24,129 bases of DNA from Isotricha intestinalis (Eukaryota > Ciliophora > Litostomatea > Vestibuliferida > Isotrichidae), in NCBI GenBank assembly GCA_023807065.1, contig JAJJLU010003926.1, forward strand, positions 1 through 24,129, given 5' to 3'. The notes under the pieces were generated by a model. That model was given only the letters and a program-made list of their open reading frames with translations, was not told the DNA's origin and made no database searches. This document shows, in pieces, positions 1 to 10,300 of this stretch. Position 1 is the first letter of the stretch, and the number at the start of each line of letters is the position of its first letter. The position numbers and the translations under genes were made by a program.

Positions 1-251
1 AAAATAAAATAAATAAATAAAATAAAAAAAAATCGTAAATAATAGTATTTATATAAAACCGGAAAGCTTAAAATTTTATTGTGAAATATATTGGCGTGTC
101 TAGGGGGGTACCCCCCAGTGGCGTGAGGGGTACCTCCACCCCCCCACCCTCGCCGAACAAATGGACTAACTCTGTAAGCTAAATTTGGCTTAAATGATTT
201 ATTTTATAGATTATCTAAAAATGAAAGTTGCTCCTTGAAGAACAGAAAAGG
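1..251. other. 5' spacer with a GC-rich island
   Basis: There is no supportable gene here. Most of the stretch is AT-rich like the rest of the window, but about 93-155 is strongly G+C-rich with G and C homopolymer runs, described separately. A GTAAG at 174-178 followed by TTTTATAG ending at 209 could mimic a 36-nt intron. However, the upstream frame would run into a stop directly after the junction, so I do not call it. Confidence 0.6.
93..155. repeat. GC-rich palindromic island
   Basis: This is a roughly 60-bp block of mostly G+C in a window that is otherwise more than 80% A+T. It contains a perfect 14-nt palindrome, GGGGGGTACCCCCC (103-116). It also has a second arm pair, GGCGTGAGGG (120-129) against CCCTCGCC (147-154), which could fold as a hairpin with one bulged T. 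GGTACC occurs twice (108-113 and 129-134). It looks like the edge or remnant of an inserted repeat or a structured element. No coding function is apparent, and the identity is unknown. Confidence 0.6.
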
Positions 252-491
252 ATGGAGAAATGTAATGAGTGTTTCTTCATTGATAATGTTCAAGGAGAAA
301 TTTATCCTTTGATTCATGCGTTCTTTCTATATAAAAGTTTTGAAAATTTAGAACGTCGAATCAATTATTTTAAAAAAAAAACAACAAAAAAAAAAGGTAG
401 AAAAAATAATAATGTAAATCAAATAAAAAGAATCAGAAAGAAAATTTTTGGCAAAATAAAGAAGGGAACAAGGTGGGAGATAATGATTTAA
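252..491 (+). CDS. Doubtful small protein of 79 residues
   Basis: I do not recognise this protein. The frame is open from a TGA at 222-224, and the first ATG in frame is at 252, giving 79 residues ending in TAA. The N-terminal half has two cysteines close together (C4 and C7) and mixed hydrophobic composition, including a stretch IYPLIHAFFLYKSF. The C-terminal half is strongly basic, with Lys/Arg runs. Base composition is less A/T-extreme than the flanking spacer, which argues mildly for a real exon or a decayed one. It lies just downstream of the GC-rich island and could be the last exon of a gene starting outside the window, a remnant of a mobile element, or chance. No domain supports any function. 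Confidence 0.3.
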   Translation: MEKCNECFFIDNVQGEIYPLIHAFFLYKSFENLERRINYFKKKTTKKKGRKNNNVNQIKRIRKKIFGKIKKGTRWEIMI

Positions 492-1352
492 TAAATGTAA
501 TTTTAAAAAAAAAAAATTTAAAAAAATACTTATAAATAAGACATGGAGTAAATGTCTATTTATTAGAAAAAATATATCATTTTAAGCTTTTGTTATATTT
601 ATTTTTTTTTGAAAAAGTGTTTCAAAAAAAAAGAAAATAAAAATATTTTTCTATGAAGAAACATAAAAGCAAATAAAATAATATATATATTAATTAAAAA
701 AAAGAAATTGTAGGGGATTATATTATCTGACTTTCAATTATTTTAATGTAAATTAAAGTTTCTTTAAATTGTTTCATGTATTCATTTAAAAATAAGTATA
801 TTAATTAACATGATTTTTTATATTTATTTCTAATTGATAAATATTTTTGTGATTCATAAAATGTAAAAAATTGATTTTGAACTCATAAATATGTTAGATG
901 TTATCAATAATATTAGTTGAAAGTATTAATTCATCAATTATTGCAAATTTTGTTGATCAAGAATAACTAAAATGTCATGAATATTTAATGAATTAATAAT
1001 TATAAAGAAAAAATTGAATAATAACCCAGTGAAAATAATTTAATAATCCATAAGTAAATTAAAGATTATCCTCGTTCATTATGTCTAAAAGTTATAAAAC
1101 GATAAAATTTAATTTTTATTTTTTAGATTTTTAAATGACTATTATTAACAAAACAAAAAAACAAATTTTTCAAAATATAAATATAAAATAAAAATTGAAT
1201 TAATAAAATAAAAAAATATTATTTTTGACAATGAATAAAATCAAATAATTAAATTAAGATAATTTGATAATTTAAAACAATAAAAAAAAATAAATAAAAA
1301 TTCAATTAAATATTTATAGAAAGAATTTATTACAAATAATTAATATATTCAG
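492..1352. other. AT-rich spacer before the giant gene
   Basis: These 860 bases are almost pure A/T with no reading frame worth naming. The one clear structure is the hairpin at 532-563. The remainder presumably carries the promoter of the gene beginning at 1353, but I see no recognisable core element. TATA-like strings are everywhere in this composition and mean little. Confidence 0.6.
532..563. repeat. Inverted repeat / hairpin
   Basis: The left arm ATAAATAAGACAT (532-544) pairs with the right arm ATGTCTATTTAT (552-563) across a 7-nt loop. All twelve bases of the right arm pair, with one unpaired A in the left arm. It starts about 40 nt after the stop of the doubtful 79-residue frame, so it could be a 3'-end structure or a chance AT palindrome. 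The GAC/GTC inside the stem makes pure chance somewhat less likely. Confidence 0.45.
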
Positions 1353-4300
1353 ATGAAGTTAATAATTTTTATCCTATTATCAATGTTTTTCAAAACAATA
1401 TTATCATACAACAGAACCATAATTTCTCACAGAAATTTTTATTTTTCTTTAAACAATTCATATGTGATATTTAAATATAATTTAGTTTCTAAATTCCTTA
1501 ATAATACTTTGATAATTTACTGTGAAAAAGCAGGAACTCATCATGGAGATTTATTTTATTATGATAATGAAACACAAATTATAAAAAGTTCTTACAATCC
1601 TTTATTTTTCTTAAATTCAATTATCCATTATTCACTTAGTACATATTGGAGATATGAATTAAATAACGTAAAACCTGGAAATGTTTTTCTCCTTTTTTCA
1701 TCATCAAAAGATTATTCATTTGAAGATACATGTAAAGTTATTGTATATGAAGAAGAATATAGAATAAATGATAATATATTTTATGATTCTTTTCAAACAT
1801 CGGATAAATTTTATTTGAAATTTATTGTAAATTCTTTTCATCGAATTCAAATTGGAAAAGTCTATAATTATCCTAAATTTGAAATGAATGTTACTGATTT
1901 AAGAAATAATAAAACCATTTATTCAAAGACTTCATATAGTGATATCAATTATTATACTGATTATGAAGAATATTTAGTTGAATTTATGGTTGAAAATTTT
2001 AACAATTCAGATTCAACTATCAAAATATCTTTTGAGAAACTTAAAAATAAATATGCAAATGTTTTGCTTGTTGATGAAGTAAAAGTTGTTCCTCTTCATT
2101 CTAAAGAAAAAGGGGGAGTGCAAAATTTTTTTATTGATCTTGATGATTATATTCCTCATGAAACTATACAAATGCAATTTAATATTAAATTTTATAGCAG
2201 AATTAATGTTAGTGGAATTTTTTATACAACAAATAAGTTAGATTTAAATAAAACTTTTGAAGATAATTCATTTTACGTAGAAAGTTATAATTTTCCAACA
2301 ATAAAGGAAAATTATATTTCTTTTGAAAAAACAAATGATAATCAAAAATCTTATATTTTACAAGTTGAATTGAAAGAAATAGATTATTCTTCAGAATTAT
2401 TTTCAATTCAATTAGAATCATTACCAAAACCAATCACTCCAAAATCTAAAAATTATTATCAAGGAATAATAAAAACAATATTTTATATAAATGAAGAATC
2501 CTTCATTGATGATTCTCAATATCTTTTTTTGTATATTAATGAAACAAACAATATTTATTTTTCAACAAATGTAACTGCTTACAAAGAAGTAAATTTAATT
2601 GTATTAACAAAACAACAAATTATGGATATTCCAGAAAGGAAATTATCAATACAATTTACAAATAAAACTCTTACTTTCGAATTTCAATTTAAAAACGATA
2701 TTAATTTATATTATTTTCAATTTAATCCAGCTAATTTACGAATAAATACGTTAAATACATTTATTGATTCATATATAATTTTTTCGACTCATTTTTGTGA
2801 GCGAAATATTGCAACAATTAATACTTTATATGGAGATACAGATTATTATATTATAAAGGATTATCTGTCAATAGATAATATTTTTAATGGAAATTATCAG
2901 AAAAAAGACAGAATTTATCTAATTTATGGTTCCCATGTTGATAATAGTTCTCAATATATTATCAAAATAAAAAGTAAGAGACCTTCAATCATATTATTTA
3001 AAAATTATATTTATCAAATAGATTCTTCCCTTGTGTCCGCTAATTCAACATCATTTTGTTTGTATGGACGATTTGACATTAAACACATATATTTCCCATA
3101 TATTTTTGAAAATTTAACAATACCCTTAAGAATTAATTTAATTTCAGTTAATAATTCAGGAGTTTATAATGATTCAGTAGTGCATGTTTATAATGATTAT
3201 CACAATGCTTATTATAGATTAAATTATTCTAAAAATTTTTTTAATGGAAATTTTAAGATTAAAGACAGATTGCATATAACATTTGATTCAATGGATGAAA
3301 CTATTTTGATTATTTATTTTCCTATTAATTTATTTCTCAAATATTATGAAATAATTAAAAAACCTCAGAAAAAAATAATTCCTAAAAGTAATTATTTAAT
3401 ATTTCAATTTGATAATGATTTTATTTCTTTTGCAAATTTAAAAATTTATTCAAAAGCAAATAGCAAAGTATCAATTTTTAGATATAATGGCGATGATTCC
3501 AAAGATATAATTGGAAATGATACTTTTTATTTTGATTTTTCTCAAATTTATGATTTAGAATATCAAAATATATATTTAGATTTAGATAAACCTAAACCTT
3601 ATTTATCTATAAAACCATTTATTAGTGTTTTTAATTATTATGAAAATATAATGTTTGATTTTCAATATTTCGACTTTCAAAAAATATATTCCTATGAAAG
3701 ATATTTAAAATGGCTTGATAATGAGACATCATTTAGAATATATGAATATAATAATAATCCTGAATTTGGAAAAGGACAAATTTTTATTGACTTTTTTGAA
3801 GTAATAAATCAAAAAATGGATTTATATATTTATAGAGAAAAAAAATATATTGAACGTTCAGATGATAATAAATTTGAGAATTATATTAAAAAGATCAATA
3901 TAAAAGGAGAAAAACAAATAATATTAAACGAAACTACAATGGATTTTTATGATAAAGGACTTTTTTATTTTGTATTTTCAATTTCAGATTTTTCTTCAAA
4001 TGAAAGTATTAATTTTATTTTACAAATATATAATCCAAATGAATATATTTTGATTGATAAAAAACAATTTAATTTGATGATTGCAATTAATAATAACATT
4101 AATTTATATTTTATAATACCAAAAGGAAGAATACACAAAAAATATCTGAAATATGAATGGTATAATACCAATCCAAATATGTCAACTTCAATGTACATTA
4201 ATTCAGAATTAGATTCATTTGGGGTTACTAATCATTCATATAGAGAAATAAATAATATAAGTTATCTTATTAATTTGGTTAATGAAGGAAAAAATGAATC

Positions 4301-7300
4301 AATATTATACTTTTCTATAAAATTTGAAGATGAAAAATTATTCTATCATTTATCTAATTATGATATTTTGAGGTTAAATGTTTTAGCTCCCCAAATGATT
4401 TATATTTTAAATGATATTTCAGATGAAGGATTTGGAGAAACAGTATATTTTAATTTTTATGATAGTCATTTTGATAAAACCCCAAGAGTAATATTTTTTG
4501 ATTCAAATGAAACATTAGATGATTTACCAAAAAAATTAGAAGACTTTGATGAAGAAATGAAAATAATAAATGGTTCTTATACTTGTATTAAGAGATATAC
4601 CAGATTTGTTTTAATTGGAATTGATGTCTCATTTAAACAATGGCAATATTTTACATTTCAAAAAATTTTTCCAAATATTTTTGTTCAAACAAATTATTCT
4701 AGATATTTCAGTTATTCATTTAAAAATTTTTATATAAATAAAGAATCTTTTCATAACTCAAATACAAAAATTTTATTATATTCAAATAAATATGATACAA
4801 TAATTTCTAATTCTTATATCTTTCATAATGGCTCAAATTTTTTTTTTATTACATATGATATGATTAATAAAGTAGATGAATTTAGATTTAGAGTCAACGG
4901 TTATTATTATAATACTAGTTTTGAAATTAGATATTTGGATAATATAGATATTTATTATTACTTTTTGGAATATAGATTAAATTCTATTAATATACAAATC
5001 AATGATTGTTCAAAAAAAACTTATTTAATATCTGAATATAAATATTTTAATGATACAATATTATATATAAAAAATTTAGACAAAGAATTAAATGATTATT
5101 ATTATAGAAACGATGGATTATATTCAAATATTGATGATTTTTTTAATGTTAATATTAGTTTATATGAATATCCATTTAAAACTAAGAGTTTATTTGATTT
5201 TATTGAATTCAAATGTACAGCACCTACTGAAATTGAGATTAATAATGTGAATATTCAAAAAAATTATATAATTACCCTTAATAAAGGAACAACAATCCCA
5301 TTTTTTATTGAACCATATGGACGTTCATTTTTTCGAATTTCAAATGTTTCACAAATTTTTGAAGAAAATTTTGAAATAAGAGTAAATTTAGTTACTCATA
5401 AATCTCGATATTTATATATAAATTTAAATTTCTCAAATGAAATCATTACATTAAATAATCAAAACCCTATAAAAAATAAAAAATTTAATAAATCATATGA
5501 TGATTATATAGAATTTAAAGGTAATAATGAAAGTATTCTTATTTTTTTTTCAATTTTAAATGATAAAAAAATAATGTTTATAAACAAAGAAGAAATTGAT
5601 AGTTATTTTAAAAATGAATATAATGTTTTTGTATTTCCAATTGAATATTTAACTGAAAATAATTCTTTTGTCAATATTTATATTGAAAATACTTTAATAA
5701 AAAATAAGGAAATTTGTTATGAAATAAAATATGGAAATTATAGTGAAGGAAACTTTAATTATGATAACTGTATAACAATTGAAGGATATAAGCATTATAT
5801 TATTTCAGTAGAAAATAAAAGAATAATTTCAAATCCAAATCAAAACATTTCTTATTTTGTTCCAATTTATCTGAAGAATATAGATGGTTTGAAATATACT
5901 TATAATGTCTTTACTTATAATACAATAAAATCATATGATATAATAGATTTAAATATGAAGAATAATTATCAAATTTATTCATTTGAAAATAACTTTTTAA
6001 ACCCTGAGTACAAAGGAGAAATAATTTTTAATTTTAATATTGATCAACCTCAAATAAATGATGGAGTAATTTATATTTATAAAAATATTTCTGAAATTTC
6101 TCATCAAAATTTAACATTTATAAATTATGAAAAAAATATAAATATATATGGGAATAATTCATTGTATTATTTTAATCATAATATGAATCTTTCAAAGTAT
6201 TATTTGGTTTTCCAAAAAAAAACAAACATTGTAAATAAAGTTCAAATTTATAATCCTTCAGTTCCATTTCAAATTGATTTAAAATCCCAATCATTTGGCC
6301 ATTATTATGGATTATGTTATCAAATATTTTATATTAATAATAAAAATTATAAAGATACATATCTTCATTATCAATTTAGAAATTTAGAGACAGAAATAAA
6401 AGTTAAAATCACAAATTTAAATGGAACATTAGAATTTTCAGATTATCAAACAAATTATTCAAATACTATTAAAATTTTAAATAATTATGATTATTATTTT
6501 ATCATTGAAAGAAAAAACATAGATAAACAATTAAAATATTTAGAATATTTATTTTATTCTTCTGATGATAATAAAGTTTTTCCTTTGATTGAAAAAAATA
6601 TAACAAAAAATTATCCAATTATATTTGCCCAAAAACTTTATTTTTATGTTAATATTTCAAGATTAATAAAAAATGAGGAAGAAATAATAAAAGTTTATCA
6701 AAAAAATCCTCAAGATGAATATAAAATTAAATTTTTTGAACACGAAGATTTTGATAAAATGATTAATGAAACCAAAGAAGAATATTCATTAAATAAATCT
6801 TCATGTGAAAATTTCAATTGTTTATATTCATTTATGAAAAGAAATCAAAATGATAAATCTGCTTTAATTATAGCAAATTTAAAAGATGCTGAATTTAATT
6901 ATAATATTGAATTGCTTGCAATTTCAAAATTAATTTCGACAGAATTTAAAAAAGAATTTTTGGCAAATGAAACAGGAAATTACCATATTAATAGAGATTC
7001 ATTTAAAAATGCAAAGTATATTGTAATTAAAAGTAATCAAGAAAATATTATTTCAATTAACCATAAATCTTTTGTAAATGGAAAAATAATATATTTTCTG
7101 GATGAAGATTTATTAAAATATAATGAATTTATTGATATAAAATTTGAAGAAAAGAATCAAATAAATAAATTCAATATTGAAATATCATTCATAACTAATG
7201 AAACTAATATTAAATATTTAATGCATAACTCCAAAAAAGAACTTAATTCTTTGTTATTTGAAATAAATAATTGTAATATTTTTAATGGATTAATAAATAT

Positions 7301-10300
7301 TTTCAATGAACAAGAAGATAATATTGTTTTTTATGTGGAAACAATAAAAGGAGATGCTGAAATTTATTATTTAAATTCAATAAATAATCATACTGAATTT
7401 CTGAATATTTTCCAAGATTTAAATAATTATTACAGTTATCCTTTTGAAAGTAATTCTAAATATGAATTTATTGGATTTAAATGTAAACAAAATTCAATTA
7501 TTAATATTACTTATTATGATTTTTCATCAAAAGAAATTTTATTAAATTACGAAAGCTCAATTCCATTGTTTATTAAATCTCAGAAAGAAAAAAATTATTT
7601 AATTGGTAAAAATTCTGATGTCTTTAAAAGGGAATTTATATATAAAATGGAAATTATTGAATCAAAATTATATAGGAAAAAAGTTAAAATAAATTTTGAT
7701 AACAAAGAAATAATATTGGATCAAAATAATAAATATATATTTGATAAAAATGGGTTATTAATAAATCAATATCTAAATTTAACTTCTATTTATGGAGATG
7801 TATTTATTGTACTTTCTATAGGAATAAATACAGATGAATTAGAAATATATAATAAAACCCAAAAAAAAGTAAATTTAAATGAACAATACAATATTTTCAT
7901 TTTTCCTGAAAATGAAATAAACAAAAATTTTTCAATTATTTTTATTAATAACAATAATTTTATGACAAAAACAATTTGTTATATAAAAAATTATAATAAT
8001 ATTGATTATATTTTCACTTTTAATAATGGAACATGTGCTGAGATTAAACAAAATAAAAATGTTTCAATAATTTTTGATAGACCAAAACAACCAAAAATTG
8101 GTAATATACAAACATATTTTTTATTATATGTTGATAATCCTATAGGACTTGATTTAGATTATGATTTTTATGAATATAGTAAATTAGATAATTATCAAAA
8201 TAAAGCATTATTATTTGATGAAAATATAAAATTCAAATTATATTACTTTAATAATCAAGAAAAAGGGGATATTTATATTAAATTCGATGAAAAAATTAAA
8301 GAAAATATTGAAATTTATGTGTATAATTCAAAAGAATTTATTCATAAAAATAATAATGGTTTTGATGGAAATATATTAATTAAAGAAAATATTAAAGATT
8401 TAAATCAATATTCTTTTTCATCAGAAGATAAAAACTTATATATTATATTATATGATGATAGTGGAAGAGAAAAGAATAATATGACAATTTTTTCATCCAA
8501 TATATTTTATACTGTCCCTTTGAACACAAATATTATATTTTATACAAATAAGAATAAAAGACAAGAATTAAACTTTATAATTGAATCAACAATGCAAGGT
8601 TATTTACATTTACAATGGGTAATCCAAAATAAGAATTCAAAAGGAAAGTTCATAATTTATACTAAAGATATAGATGATGCCATTTATGTGAGTGAATCTA
8701 AAGATAAAAATTCTAATTTTATTCAGTTAAATAAAACCAATTATAAAATAAAATTTGAAATTGAAAATGAAGAAATTTCAAATGTAAATTCGAAAATTAC
8801 TGTTAATTTTAATATTAATAGTATTAAAAAAATTACTTCTTTCATTGAACAATCATATTTAATTCCAATTATAACAGAACAAACACTATATTTTATTCAA
8901 AAAATTGCTATATATTCATTAAATGAAATAATAGGATATAATCTTCCTAAAGTTGATTATAAATTAGAAGTTTCTTATAAATTCTTTGAATATGATAATG
9001 AAGAAGAGATTATTAGAGAAATTGATTCTCTACAAACAGAAAAATTAGATGGAAACTGTAAAAATAGTATTTGTGAATATTCAAAAAAAAAAGATAAAGA
9101 AGAGTATAAATATATTTGCTTAAAAATTGATTTTAAACCAAATACTCAAAGTGAATATATAAATTATAATATATTTAAAATTGAAAAATTACCTCAATTA
9201 CTTACAATCGAAAATTCAATGATTATAAATATGGAAAAATATCAAAAGAAAATATTTGGTTTTAAACAAAATTCTCTTTCATTCAACAATTCAATTATAA
9301 TATATTTAAATGATTCAAAATCTATTTCAATTTATAATTACCAATATATGGATATTCCATCACAAAAAAATATTTATATACTAAATGAAGAAATGGTAAA
9401 TAATAATATAAAATTTCAATTATATGATGAAACAAATAATAATTACCAAGTTAATATTTATTATACAAATGATAATGTAAAAATATATAATAAATTCTTA
9501 GATAAAAGAACAGATATTTCTTCTTATAGAATTAAAATTGATAATTGTCAAAGCAATATTTATTATTATGGAATTTTCAACAAAATAGATAAAGAAATAA
9601 TTTATATTGAAAATATTTATGGTGATGCGAAAGTTTATTATAAAGATTTTTCAGATGTGGAAAATATAAATAGTTTATTGAATTTTACTGAATCAAAATA
9701 TATTTTTAATTATCCAAAAATTATAGATAATTATTATGATATAACACAAATTATATGTTCAGAAAATTCTCTACTTTATATTATATATTATCCCTACAAA
9801 GACGATGAAATAGAAACAATTAATTTTATTTATGGAAAAGAATATTTAATATATATAAAGAATACAAAGCAATTAATTATTGATGAAAATTCTGAAATTT
9901 ATCAGAAAGAATTTTTATTTGAAATGAGATTATTATTACCTTCAAACACTGAAAAAAAATTAAAAATAGAATTTAATAACCAAGCAGAAATTTTAGATAA
10001 TAAAAACAATATATTAAGAAAATCAATAATATTAAGTAATAATGAATTTACTTTTCATTCATTAATTGAAGATTCTTATGTTCAATTAAAAATTGGTTTA
10101 AAAAATTATTCATATACTATTTTTAATGATGAAAAAGAAAAAGAAGAAATAAATGCAGATAAAAATCATATAATATTTAAATATCCTAAAGATGATAAAA
10201 AAGTTCAAAGAAAATCAATAAAAATTATAATTAAAAATTATAAATCTTTTGATTCTGGAAAAATTTGTATGGCTGAATCTTTTAGTGAATCAGAAATTAT

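Noticed and set aside
2209..2433. Minus-strand open frames inside the giant gene (also 3965-4198 and 10460-10672)
   Set aside because: They are antisense shadows of the well-supported 1353-10721 frame, low in complexity and without their own evidence.
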